From positions 13,366 through 77,365 of the forward strand of contig DAOUJS010000200.1 of the NCBI GenBank assembly GCA_034422355.1: 64,000 nt of DNA, read 5' to 3'. The translations under genes and the position numbers were made by a program. Positions 22,896 through 31,847 of the stretch are shown here, piece after piece; positions within the stretch are counted from its first letter, which is position 1, and the number at the start of each line of letters is the position of its first letter. The notes beneath the pieces were generated by a model, which was given only the letters and a program-made list of their open reading frames with translations, was not told where the DNA came from and searched no databases. The DNA is from CATOSP01 sp034422355. Lineage in GTDB: Bacteria; Chloroflexota; Dehalococcoidia; Lucifugimonadales; UBA3495.

Positions 22896-23695
22896 CCGTT
22901 TCGGCCCCTCAGCAGACGCTTTGTTGAAACGGCCCCTCCGCCCCCGAACCCGCCGGACCTGCTGGACGACCCAAAGGATGACGACCTGGAAGTGGAACGT
23001 GAGATAGTGTTGCTGTTCTTGAACGCGCCGCTGCTCCTCTGCGTTGACTGGTAGGTGCGGCGGTTGGAGCTGACGTTGCTCCGCGACTGCTGGTAGCGGG
23101 AGCCTGCGTACTTCGTATTGTAGTTGCTGTTGCGCTGTGCCTGCCGGGTATAGGCTGACGACTGCCGGTACGACGTCCTCTCCCGGCGCATGTCGGGAAC
23201 GCGGCCGGGAGGCGTGGAATAGTAGTAGCCGAACCTTGGCGTCATCGCCGAAATAAGCAGGTAGGTGAACAGGAAGTCCCCGGCCCCGAAGTGGCTGTTA
23301 TAGTAGCCGTTGGCGCCGTAGCCCCGCATATCGTATTCGTCGTCAGTGCCCTTGACGATCTCGAATAGCTGGTCGTCGGAGGAGTCCTCGATCTCCCCGC
23401 TGCTGTTCAGGTCTTCCCACCCCTCCAGTGTCAACGCGGAGCCGTCCTGCTTGGCCCGGACCAGCACCAGCCCGTCTCCCTCGTATATCTCGTTCACCCG
23501 GCGCTCGAAGTCCGTCGCGCTCTTGGCCTCCTTGAACGCCTCCTGAACGTCGTCCAGGTTGATCCGGCCCGCTGCCCCGTCGGTGGCAGCCCAGTCCTCA
23601 TAGGACTGGCCGCCGCACGCGGCAATCAGCGGAGACGCCGACACGATTCCGCCAAGGGACACTGCCGTACCTAGCCTGACCTGTTTCCGGAACAT
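22892..23695 (-). CDS. Ser/Arg-rich lipoprotein of the psp/DUF350 island
   Basis: A 267-residue protein with an N-terminal signal and lipobox: MFRKQVRLGTAVSLGG, then ASPLIAACGGQS with Cys27 as likely lipidated residue. Residues 30-110 form an acidic domain. After a short aromatic segment (FGYYYSTPP) the last 100 residues are low complexity, rich in Ser, Arg, Tyr, Gln and Gly (SSSFGSSSRSGGFGGGG). The exposed disordered basic tail may bind acidic polymer or be a substrate for crosslinking. It resembles in layout the lipoproteins encoded in yjf-type clusters, but no domain can be named. GGAGGG precedes the ATG. Confidence 0.75.
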   Translation of the reverse strand: MFRKQVRLGTAVSLGGIVSASPLIAACGGQSYEDWAATDGAAGRINLDDVQEAFKEAKSATDFERRVNEIYEGDGLVLVRAKQDGSALTLEGWEDLNSSGEIEDSSDDQLFEIVKGTDDEYDMRGYGANGYYNSHFGAGDFLFTYLLISAMTPRFGYYYSTPPGRVPDMRRERTSYRQSSAYTRQAQRNSNYNTKYAGSRYQQSRSNVSSNRRTYQSTQRSSGAFKNSNTISRSTSRSSSFGSSSRSGGFGGGGAVSTKRLLRGRNG

Positions 23696-23792
23696 TCTAG
23701 TCCCTCCTATCGCGTCCGCAGACCTGCGATTCAGACGCTTTCATTCTCCCCGCCCTCGCTATTCTCCTGCTCTTGCCATTCCCGCCAAGCCG

Positions 23793-26700
23793 TCATTCCT
23801 GCGAGACCGGGGGGCCGCCCACCGCCATCAACGCCTCTACCTGCTCGCTCACCGGCCTGGTCTGCTGGCCGTCACACCCGGCATCCCGGAACGGGAAACT
23901 TGCCAGCCGGGATAGGAACTCCACCTCCGCGCTATCTCGGAACTCCCCCCAGGCCCGGTCGCAGGCCCGCACGTAGGCCGCCACTGCCGACTTGTGGTTG
24001 CGCGCCCCCAGCACGTGGGTGGACAGCATGTCCCGCAGCCGCGCCAGGTGGTCCCGCCACGCTTCATCGAGAGTCTGGAGATACAACAGCCGCGCCGTGT
24101 CCGGGAAGACCCTTGCCCCGGCCCGATGTTCCAGCGCGTCGATTTTGTCAAGAATCAACTCGCCCAACTCGCCGGCGAAAATATCCAGACCACAGCCGCG
24201 CAGCGAAGAACAGTCCGCTCCGTAGTCCCGCCGGACTTCTTCCGCCATCTGCCCGAACAACTCCCGGTACTCGTCATGGGTTGCACCGTGGAAATACCGG
24301 GACACCAAGCTCGACGCGGCCCGTATGACCGAATCCCGGACCAGGCCGTCCATAGGTGCCTGTCCCATAACCTCGCGGCGGCGACGGTAATACCGCAACG
24401 TATGCAGGTCCAGCACCGCGAAATAGTCCTGCATCAGCCCCCTCTGGGCTTCCCCCTCCCGTTCCGACTCCCGCCGCAGCCTTTCCACCAGACTTGTGAC
24501 CTCATACCCGGAGAAACATTCCCGCCCCGCTGCTTCCGCACTGCGGCAGCCGGACAACCCCAAAATCTCCCCGGCCCTGGCATGTATCACCCGGTCCTCC
24601 AGCGACAGGAACGATTGGGTCTCCCCGAACTCGCCCTGCCTTCCGCTTCTCCCGTTCAGTTGAAGAAGCACCCTGGCCGACTCCTGCATCTCCGACCCGA
24701 TCACGCACAACCCCAGGGAAAACCGAAGGCTGCCATCCTCCGCGCCGGAGCGTGTTCGTCCCGGATGCCCGGTGCCGGGGCCGTTCTCACAAGTAACCTT
24801 GACCTCTGCGCCCGACCACTCAACGAGAATCCCGCTGGTCCGGTCAAGTTCCTCTCCAAGAATTTTTGCTTGTTCCGCGCTGTGACACGAATAGACGACG
24901 GCTGGACAGCCCTCCTCCAGCATCTCCTGTACCAGATCCACGCACCGGCGAGCTATCGCCTCGCTCAGCCTCGGCTCCAACAGAATATCCGTTCCCCGGC
25001 CCGCCATGTTCGTGGCCACTGTTACTGCCCCGAATCGGCCCGCATCCCTGACGATCCGCGCCTCCGCGTGGGTAGTCACCGCGTTGAGCAGGTTGTGGGG
25101 CACTCCCCTTTCCGTCAATCTCCGGCTCACGTCCTCCGACTGCTCCACCGAACCGGTGCCGACAAGCACAGGCTGCCCGGTGCGGTGCCGTGACACCACC
25201 TCATCCACCAACGCGCCGAACTTGTCCTCCTTCGTCAGGAATACTTTTGGACCCAAATCCACTCGCATCATTGGGTTGCTTGGCGGCGCCACTGCCACCT
25301 CCATCCCGTACTTCTGCTCAAACTCATCGGTGGACACTGCCGCTGTGCCTGTCATCCCGCTGGCGTGATCGTACAGCCCCACAAACCCGGCAACCGAGAT
25401 CTGTCCTAACGTCTCGCGCTCAGGCCGGGGAGTAACCCTTTCCTTCACCTCCAACGCCGACTGTAGATTGAACTGGTATATGGAGCCGTCCTTGGGCCTC
25501 CCTGTATGCTGGTCGATCAGGACAATGCTGTCATCATCTACTACGTAGTCCACATCCCGCTTGAGCAGCAGGAAAGCGCGGAGCATCTGGTAAACGCAAT
25601 TCCCCAGGGCATACTGCCGGGCCGCCCGCCTTGATGTACGTCCGTCCCGCCTTTCCGATAGGCCGAAAGACCCAAGACGCTGCTCAACAAATCCCCATCC
25701 CGCCTCAGTCAAGGTAACGTAACGCCCCTCGACATCAACAGCGTACAACAGCCGGTCGGTCAGGTCCGGAAGTTCCTGCATAGCCAGCGCCCGCACCCGC
25801 CTCGCCGGCCTCGACCCGGCGGGCAGCAGCAGAAGCAGCGCGGGATGCTCCGGTTGGGCCAGCATCAGCCGTGCCAGAAGCGCCGTCCATTCACCATCCC
25901 CTATCCCGGGCTGCGAGGCGCACAATGCCAGTTCGTCTGCGATGCCGCCCTGACTCTCGATAAGCTCTGCTGCAACCGCCCTGACCCTGTCCAGCGGAAC
26001 ATCCACACCCGTAGGCTGGCCGGAAATGACCATCGGCGTGAACGCCTCGTCTATCAGCGCGTGGTCCACCTCGTCAATGATCACCACATCCAGCGGGCCC
26101 TGGACCCTTTCCGCCGTGGTCAGTTTCATGTTGTCACGGAGATAATCAAACCCGAACTCCCGCATCGTCCCGTAGACTACTTGCTTCCTGTAGGCAAGCC
26201 GCCGCTCGTCGTCTTCCATGTGCGACAGGACAGCCCCAACGCTCAACCCCAGCGATTCATAGACCGGAGCCAGCAGGGAAGCATCTCGGTCGGCCAGGTA
26301 ATCGTTGGCGGTTATGACGTGGACCCGCCGCCCCGACAGTGCGTGCAGCGTCGCTGGAAACGCCGCGGCCGCCGTCTTTCCCTCCCCCGCGTTCATCTGC
26401 ACCACCCGTCCCCGGAACAGGTGAAACCCCGCCAGCAGTTGCTCGTCCGTCACCCGGAACTTGAGACCGTCAACCGCACCGTCCCGGACAGCCCGGTAGA
26501 ACGCCGCGGGAAGATTTATATCAGACACCCGGCGGAACTTGCGCTCCTCCAGCACACGGTCAACAACCCCACCCGTGGCCTCGCTGTCAAGCAGTGCCGC
26601 CGCCGCATCCGGCCTGCCCGCCCCATTCGCGGCATCGTCAAATACCCGCCACACCCCCAACCTTCGGTCAATGGCCTCGGCCACCACTGCGAAAACCAGA

Positions 26701-26930
26701 GGCGCTAACTCAACGACACTTGTCCCTTCTTCCAGGTCATACAGGACATCCCTTAACTCCGTGTCCGAATAGCCGGTGAAATCATACCCTCGCACCTGCT
26801 CAAGGAAGGCGCGGGAGTCCACCGCAGCCCTCGGGCATTCCGTTCGCTGGGCCGCTGCGAGCCACCGGCCAGGGAAGCTCCCTGGCAGTTGTATCTTTGC
26901 GCTGGGGACTTGAAGCAAGGGGCCTCGCAA
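23793..26930 (-). CDS. secA2: Divergent SecA-like translocation ATPase (SecA2-type)
   Basis: About 1045 residues from a TTG at 26930; a GTG at 26822 (VDSRAFLEQV) is an alternative start closer to usual SecA N-termini. The DEAD-like motor has QMNAGEGKT (Walker A at 179-186, normally MxTGEGKT), IDEVDHALIDEA (285-296, normally DEVDSILIDEA), TNMAGRGTDI, and SGRQGEFG in motif VI, where SecA has RAGRQGDPG. Helical scaffold residues (DEAWRDHLARLRDML) and the preprotein-binding region are kept, but the C-terminal zinc tail is absent. It looks like an accessory SecA, not the housekeeping copy. It is the last of three minus-strand genes after nspC-like and transglutaminase-like genes, 28 bases after the latter. 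Confidence 0.8.
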   Translation of the reverse strand: MRGPLLQVPSAKIQLPGSFPGRWLAAAQRTECPRAAVDSRAFLEQVRGYDFTGYSDTELRDVLYDLEEGTSVVELAPLVFAVVAEAIDRRLGVWRVFDDAANGAGRPDAAAALLDSEATGGVVDRVLEERKFRRVSDINLPAAFYRAVRDGAVDGLKFRVTDEQLLAGFHLFRGRVVQMNAGEGKTAAAAFPATLHALSGRRVHVITANDYLADRDASLLAPVYESLGLSVGAVLSHMEDDERRLAYRKQVVYGTMREFGFDYLRDNMKLTTAERVQGPLDVVIIDEVDHALIDEAFTPMVISGQPTGVDVPLDRVRAVAAELIESQGGIADELALCASQPGIGDGEWTALLARLMLAQPEHPALLLLLPAGSRPARRVRALAMQELPDLTDRLLYAVDVEGRYVTLTEAGWGFVEQRLGSFGLSERRDGRTSRRAARQYALGNCVYQMLRAFLLLKRDVDYVVDDDSIVLIDQHTGRPKDGSIYQFNLQSALEVKERVTPRPERETLGQISVAGFVGLYDHASGMTGTAAVSTDEFEQKYGMEVAVAPPSNPMMRVDLGPKVFLTKEDKFGALVDEVVSRHRTGQPVLVGTGSVEQSEDVSRRLTERGVPHNLLNAVTTHAEARIVRDAGRFGAVTVATNMAGRGTDILLEPRLSEAIARRCVDLVQEMLEEGCPAVVYSCHSAEQAKILGEELDRTSGILVEWSGAEVKVTCENGPGTGHPGRTRSGAEDGSLRFSLGLCVIGSEMQESARVLLQLNGRSGRQGEFGETQSFLSLEDRVIHARAGEILGLSGCRSAEAAGRECFSGYEVTSLVERLRRESEREGEAQRGLMQDYFAVLDLHTLRYYRRRREVMGQAPMDGLVRDSVIRAASSLVSRYFHGATHDEYRELFGQMAEEVRRDYGADCSSLRGCGLDIFAGELGELILDKIDALEHRAGARVFPDTARLLYLQTLDEAWRDHLARLRDMLSTHVLGARNHKSAVAAYVRACDRAWGEFRDSAEVEFLSRLASFPFRDAGCDGQQTRPVSEQVEALMAVGGPPVSQE

Positions 26931-26958
26931 TCGCGTAGCGGTAGAGAGTATCCAGCCG

Positions 26959-28362
26959 TTAATTCCGCAGTTTCATCACCACCAACCCGGACTGGTGGCC
27001 CGGACCGTCGCACCCGTCCAGCCTTGCCAGCAGGTGCTCCTCGGCGTCCATAATTCTGCCGCTTACCTCCGGTTCCGCGTCTTGAAACTCCCGGCCCAGC
27101 GGGGTATCCAGCGTCCAGGAACGGGTCACCGAACACTCCAGTCCCGCCCGGTTTGCCACTTCCAGGGATTCCCCCCGGTCGCGCCGGTACTGTTCTTCCT
27201 TCCGGTAGGGAACGGGAGTCACGTAGTAGTCCGCCGACAGGTACAGGCCAAGCTCGTTGTCGAACACCTGCATGAGGTCGGAATAGGGTATCCACCCCTC
27301 CAGCGCGAAGAACAGGTTTTCAGGGATGTCCTGGGGCACCCGGTGATAGTAGAACCGCTCAGCGGACTCCACCATCCTCACCGGAACGGGCTGCTTATCC
27401 TCGCACCCCAGAATCCGGTCGCACTCCTCTCCTTCCAGGAACAGGAATGGTATGTTCCCGTTGGTGGCATCCACCAGCACCCGCGTACCGTCCACCTGAT
27501 AAAGCAATGCCGTGTGCTGCCAGAAGCGCATGTACCGCTTGGAAAACCGGAAATCAAATGTCTTCAGCAGTTGCCGCAGCTTCTCCGCCGGCACAGGGCC
27601 AACCGCGTCCTGCCCAGCGATGATGTACTCGGACTCGAACCCGTAGTGGTCGGTCAGAAACTTGAGCGCCTGCACCTTCTCCGAGCAGATGGCCCCCGCG
27701 CCCTCGATAATGTTGTCGATGGTCTCGTCGCCAGACTTGTACACCAGCTTCCTGCCGGTGAACCGGGAGTAATTCTCGAACTGGCTGTCCCAGACCGCCC
27801 TGGCCAGCGTCTTGAGGAACTTCAGCTTTCCATCCTCGGAGCCCAGCGCCATCAACTCCCGCGCCTTTTCCGCTCCGTGGGCTTCCTCAAGGACAGACTC
27901 TACGAAACCCGCGTACTTCCCGGGATCGCGCTGCCACTTGCGGGCATGGAACCCGGTCCAGTTGCGGGCATAGTCCACGTCAAGCCGGTCGATGGTGATG
28001 TCGGTCAGAGAGATTTCCTGCCCCGCCGCCGTCGCCGTCCGCGCCGCCGGGACTTCGTTCAACCCGGTGATGGGGGAATCCATCCGGCATTCGTCCCTGA
28101 AGACCGCACCGGCGAACATATCCTCCAGAACTCCGCCGTCGGAGCTGGCGTAGACCAGGTCCTGCAAAGCATACAGGGAATCGGCAGACGGCCCCGTAAT
28201 ACGTGACTCCCGCCGCAGTTGGTCCAGCGGCGCGTGTTTCAGGTAAAAGTCCATCAGCGCGCCCAGGGCCAGGTCATCATGCCCCGGGAACATACGCAGC
28301 GCGGCCTGACGACCCGTAACCGAGTCCGTCAACTGGAGTATGTGCGCCGCCGGTCCGCTCAT
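26959..28362 (-). CDS. Transglutaminase-like superfamily protein (Cys-His-Asp)
   Basis: A 467-residue protein with a central transglutaminase-like core. Cys226 is in GAGAICSEKVQALKFL, followed by the typical helix and YGFESEYI strand; His283 is in WQHTALLYQVDG; Asp298 is in VLVDATNG. Spacing and context match the C-H-D triad of bacterial transglutaminase-like and papain-like enzymes, which cleave, transfer or ligate amides (including polyamine conjugation). The N-terminal 200 residues are unassigned and the C-terminal part is helical and charged. The ATG at 28362 is preferred, with GGAG four bases before it. It lies between the nspC-like and secA-like genes in one operon. Confidence 0.65.
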   Translation of the reverse strand: MSGPAAHILQLTDSVTGRQAALRMFPGHDDLALGALMDFYLKHAPLDQLRRESRITGPSADSLYALQDLVYASSDGGVLEDMFAGAVFRDECRMDSPITGLNEVPAARTATAAGQEISLTDITIDRLDVDYARNWTGFHARKWQRDPGKYAGFVESVLEEAHGAEKARELMALGSEDGKLKFLKTLARAVWDSQFENYSRFTGRKLVYKSGDETIDNIIEGAGAICSEKVQALKFLTDHYGFESEYIIAGQDAVGPVPAEKLRQLLKTFDFRFSKRYMRFWQHTALLYQVDGTRVLVDATNGNIPFLFLEGEECDRILGCEDKQPVPVRMVESAERFYYHRVPQDIPENLFFALEGWIPYSDLMQVFDNELGLYLSADYYVTPVPYRKEEQYRRDRGESLEVANRAGLECSVTRSWTLDTPLGREFQDAEPEVSGRIMDAEEHLLARLDGCDGPGHQSGLVVMKLRN

Positions 28363-28384
28363 CGCTCCAACCCCGGTGATCCGG

Positions 28385-29728
28385 TCACGCCGGCGCGCCG
28401 GTCGCCATGCCCCACCGGGCCGCGAACTCCTCAAAGCTGGGACTGCTCTTCAGCGTCAACTGCCCCGTAGTTTCCAGGGCATACACTGACGGCAGAGCCA
28501 CGCCGTTGAACATGTGCGCCTTGACCAGGGAATACGACCCCACGCTCCCGAACACTACTCTGTCCCCAACTCGCAACTCCCGGTGAAAGCGGTACTCTCC
28601 GAACAGGTCTCCGGCCAGGCAGGTGCAGCCCGCCAGAATGTACTCGTGGGGCGCATCATCCTCATGCCCCATGACGTCGGGCTGGTAGCCGTACTCGAAG
28701 ACCTCCGGCAGGTGGTTTACCGATGTATCCAGCACCGCCACGGTACGCCCGCCGCTCTCGAACAGGTCCAGCACCGTTGATACCATGCAACCCGCATCCC
28801 GCACCAACCCGGACCCCGGCTCGAACAGCACGTCCACATCGTACCGGGACTTCAGGTAGCTTACGGCGCGGCACAAGGCATCGGATGTGGCGTCATCCTC
28901 GAACAGGTATCCACCACCCAGATTGACCCACTGGACATGACTCAGAATCTCCGGGATTTCGGCGTCCAGCCTCTGCACCGTGGCCTCAAGTTCTCCGAAG
29001 TCCGTCGAGTCGCAGTTGGAATGGAACAGAACCCCCTCCAGCCCGGCGAACCTCTCCGGGCAGCGCCGGAACTCTACTGTCAGCACATCCAACGGCACGC
29101 CCAGCTTGGAGTGGGGGCGGCATGGGTCATACCGCAAATCGTCAGCGAAGGGCATCTGCGGGTTCACCCGCAGACCGCAGCTTGTCGAGTCCTTCATCCG
29201 GGGATAGTGCATGTCCCACTGGTTCAGGGAGTTGAAGGAGATCGAGTCGCAGAGCGAGGCGATTTCCCTGGCGTCCTGGGGGCGGAGGCCCGGAGTGGTG
29301 ACGCTTACTATCCCGTCCTTTCCAGCCCCACTGGACAAGACCCGGCGGGCCAGCCTGGCCTCGTACAAGGAACTGACCGCGAACCCGTCAATCCCCTGGG
29401 AAGCCGGCCCCATGCCGTCGTGCCGGCCCAGTGGGGTGGGCCGTGCGGGTTCGGACGGGGGCGAAGAGGGTCCGGCCCCCGGGCGGGCCATAACCTCCAG
29501 CGCGTCCGCGAAGGAGAAGGACTTGACCGCGAAAAGCAGCTTCAGTCCGGCCCGCTCCCGGCAGCCGGAGGCGCAGTCCAGCAGCCGGTGAATCTCCCCC
29601 ACGTCGTAGACAAAGGCGGGGGTGTCAACCTCCCCGGCCCACTCCGGCGCAAGGGCGTCGGCCGGGTCCGGCGCGGCTTCGTTCCGTCCCGGCAGTGCTG
29701 CTCTCATATCCTTGGAGGTAACGTTCAT
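28385..29728 (-). CDS. nspC: Carboxynorspermidine decarboxylase-like PLP enzyme
   Basis: A 447-residue fold-III PLP decarboxylase of the alanine-racemase/ornithine decarboxylase superfamily, closest to NspC. Lys69 in LLFAVKSFSF binds PLP. Further marks are RVNPQMPF, YDPCRPHSKLGV, VLFHSNCDS, VNLGGGY, FEPGSG (usually FEPGEA), VLDTSVNHLPEVFEYGYQP, CTCLAGDLFGEY with Cys370/Asp374, and VKAHMFNGV. NspC makes norspermidine or spermidine from the carboxy precursor. A Pro-rich insertion of about 30 residues (80-110) precedes GFAVSSLYEA and is unusual. No nspB-like gene is near. The start is uncertain: a second Met 7 codons in has AAGGA just before it. Confidence 0.78.
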   Translation of the reverse strand: MNVTSKDMRAALPGRNEAAPDPADALAPEWAGEVDTPAFVYDVGEIHRLLDCASGCRERAGLKLLFAVKSFSFADALEVMARPGAGPSSPPSEPARPTPLGRHDGMGPASQGIDGFAVSSLYEARLARRVLSSGAGKDGIVSVTTPGLRPQDAREIASLCDSISFNSLNQWDMHYPRMKDSTSCGLRVNPQMPFADDLRYDPCRPHSKLGVPLDVLTVEFRRCPERFAGLEGVLFHSNCDSTDFGELEATVQRLDAEIPEILSHVQWVNLGGGYLFEDDATSDALCRAVSYLKSRYDVDVLFEPGSGLVRDAGCMVSTVLDLFESGGRTVAVLDTSVNHLPEVFEYGYQPDVMGHEDDAPHEYILAGCTCLAGDLFGEYRFHRELRVGDRVVFGSVGSYSLVKAHMFNGVALPSVYALETTGQLTLKSSPSFEEFAARWGMATGAPA

Positions 29729-29755
29729 GGGTGATATTGATACGTCAGTGCGCCG

Positions 29756-30139
29756 CTACCACAGCAGCACGCCTGTCAATGCTGCTACCACAGCGGCAAG
29801 GACCGCAACACCCGCTCCCCCGATCATCAACCGGGTCAGCATCTTCATTGCGGTGGAGTTGTTGCCTGTTCGGACCGGGTATACGATATGCTCTCCTGCC
29901 CACCGGCCAGCAACGCCACCGGCTCCCAAGGCGAACACAAATACGCCGAGAACCAACAATCCCCTCAGAAGATTGTATTCAAGAGGAGATCCCTCGATTT
30001 GCGGTGACGTGATTTGCAGAGTAACGCGAAAGATTTCTGCCAGGAAGTGGCCCCAGAACGCTATGCCCGCAGTTGTGATTCCTGCCAGTGTGCCGAAGGC
30101 GCGGCACTCGCGTAGCCGGTCCACATCCGATGCCCCCAT
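29756..30139 (-). CDS. Three-helix membrane protein
   Basis: A 127-residue protein starting MGASDVDRLREC, chosen because AAGGAG stands eight bases before this ATG. Hydrophobic helices lie at about 17-37, 58-80 and 101-126, with the second one rich in Gly (VFALGAGGVAGRWAGEH). No family is recognised. It lies 27 bases upstream of the nspC-like gene on the same strand, so it may be the first gene of that operon and would then be a membrane component of the nspC-transglutaminase-SecA set. Confidence 0.65.
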   Translation of the reverse strand: MGASDVDRLRECRAFGTLAGITTAGIAFWGHFLAEIFRVTLQITSPQIEGSPLEYNLLRGLLVLGVFVFALGAGGVAGRWAGEHIVYPVRTGNNSTAMKMLTRLMIGGAGVAVLAAVVAALTGVLLW

Positions 30140-30216
30140 CCCGCTCACTCCTTCTTGTTTGGACACGCGGTTAGGATTGTATGTAGGTCCCGTCATTGTG
30201 TCCCCGGTACGGAATC

Positions 30217-30222
30217 ATTCTA
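30217..30222 (-). promoter_or_regulatory. Possible extended -10 promoter for the 29.7-23.8 kb operon
   Basis: On the minus strand the sequence reads TGCTAGAAT, an extended -10 (TGn plus TAGAAT), about 78 bases before the membrane protein ATG. No good -35 is at the usual distance. Tentative. Confidence 0.4.
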
Positions 30223-30252
30223 GCATAGGCATCCCTGGCAATTGTGGAGAGG

Positions 30253-31626
30253 TCAACCGGAGTCCGCGCTGCCAGCGGCGCCGCAACTTGCAGCCTCTCT
30301 CCGCCGTGGGGTTGCAGTCTCCACTGCCACCGGCGGCAGCGGGCGGCGCACCGACGCCGGAGCGATTCCCGCCTTCAGCGCGGCCATCACCCCCGCGGCC
30401 TCCCAGTAGTTATCTACCAGGAAGAACTGGCCGTGCCCCCAGGGTAGCGCCTCCAGGTCGTTCTTCATCAGGTTGGTGTTCTCTCTCACCGCGATAACCG
30501 GTATGCCCTGTTCCAGCGCGGCCAAAGTGGGCAGGCCAAGGCACCCGTCGGGTATGACGAGGCAGGAAACATCGCTCACGGACAGCGTATTCCGGCCTTC
30601 CCGTGCCTCGTGGCGGGAGATGATCCTGGGGCTGCGTTGCAGGCCCTTGAGTACCGACTGCAAGAATGTGATGGACACCGCCTCCGCCGCCATCCGCGGG
30701 TCCACGATCCCCGTGTCCATGTCCAGCACTTCCTGGGACTCCAACATGGGCGAATGGGCCGACGGCACATCGTAGATGGTCGAGATCGCATGGGTCAGCA
30801 TCGACTCGACGCCGCCCCACGGGTTGACCATCGCGCCGCCGCTGCCGAAGTAGTCTCCGTGGTAATGGAACGGCACCGAAATCACCGAGGACAGCGCCAC
30901 GGCATCGTAATCATCCCGATAGTCGTCCAGCACGTTGAACAAACCCTCCAGGTTCTCCACGCCCCCCGAGGCCCTGGCCGACCCGGTGTATTCGGAGCGC
31001 ATGACCAGCCGCGGCTCCAGCTTGACCACCCGGGGGCAGTCCAGCCCGTAGGAAGCGCGGGCGGCATTGACCGCGTTGACGGCAAGCCCGGTGAAAATGC
31101 CATCCGGGTGGGAGTCGATTACCACCAGCACCCGGTTGGCCCGCACAGGCTGCAGCGCAGCAGTCCCCATTAGCAACCGGCAGAGGACGCTGCCCTCAAC
31201 GTATAGCGAGTTGGCGGGCATCTCGTTGATGTCCGAGGCGTTCACCACGTTGGGATGAGTAATCAGGGTGTCGCAGGTCTGGCCCAGCAACTGTGCCACC
31301 GGCGTCGCGTCGCCCGCGTGGCCCCCGATGGCCGCGCCGACCCCCGTCGGCACAACCAGAACGGCATTGAACTCCCCCGAATTCTCGCCCCGCCGGGACT
31401 CAAAATCGAACATGGACTTGGGGTTGGAACTCGTGGAACAGTGGCCGGCCCGCATCAGGGTGACCTCGCACCTGCACCCGGACCGGCCGGACTCGGACAC
31501 CACTACTCGCAGGGGTGTGTAGCCCTCCGGCAATGACTCCGCAACCTTGCCCGCCAACCACGCCAGCGGACTCACCCCTTGGGGCATCCCCGGCAATTCC
31601 AGTTCAATTTCCGACAGATAGGTCAA
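30253..31626 (-). CDS. DUF3326 family protein
   Basis: A 457-residue protein matching DUF3326, a family seen in cyanobacteria, plants and scattered bacteria. Marks are FNAVLVVPTGVGAAIGGHAGDATP (mark: VPTGVGAAIGG), a pattern near the start of the conserved part, THPNVVNASDINEMP, NSLYVEGS, and the late VIPDGCLGLPTLAALEQGIPVIAVRENTNLMKNDL (mark: AVRENTNLM). The fold looks alpha/beta and Gly-rich with possible nucleotide binding, but no activity is known. The C-terminal 40 residues are low complexity. It is the first minus-strand gene after a strand switch and may be expressed alone. Confidence 0.82.
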   Translation of the reverse strand: MTYLSEIELELPGMPQGVSPLAWLAGKVAESLPEGYTPLRVVVSESGRSGCRCEVTLMRAGHCSTSSNPKSMFDFESRRGENSGEFNAVLVVPTGVGAAIGGHAGDATPVAQLLGQTCDTLITHPNVVNASDINEMPANSLYVEGSVLCRLLMGTAALQPVRANRVLVVIDSHPDGIFTGLAVNAVNAARASYGLDCPRVVKLEPRLVMRSEYTGSARASGGVENLEGLFNVLDDYRDDYDAVALSSVISVPFHYHGDYFGSGGAMVNPWGGVESMLTHAISTIYDVPSAHSPMLESQEVLDMDTGIVDPRMAAEAVSITFLQSVLKGLQRSPRIISRHEAREGRNTLSVSDVSCLVIPDGCLGLPTLAALEQGIPVIAVRENTNLMKNDLEALPWGHGQFFLVDNYWEAAGVMAALKAGIAPASVRRPLPPVAVETATPRRREAASCGAAGSADSG

Positions 31627-31847
31627 CCGGCTTCCCTCCGTCCGAAAAGGGAATCACAAACCCGTCCGCTTCGCAAGCAGCGCGGCGGCGTAACTGCTCA
31701 GACTGGAGCAGATATGGGCTGGGAGAGGGCAACTGTGACGGTCTCCGGGAATTCATCCCGTTTGCAGGGGCTATCCTCCCGGCATTTGGAGTAGAATTTG
31801 ACTGCTGGCAACGCAAACAACAATCACTCTCGCACAAGGAGGCGGTT

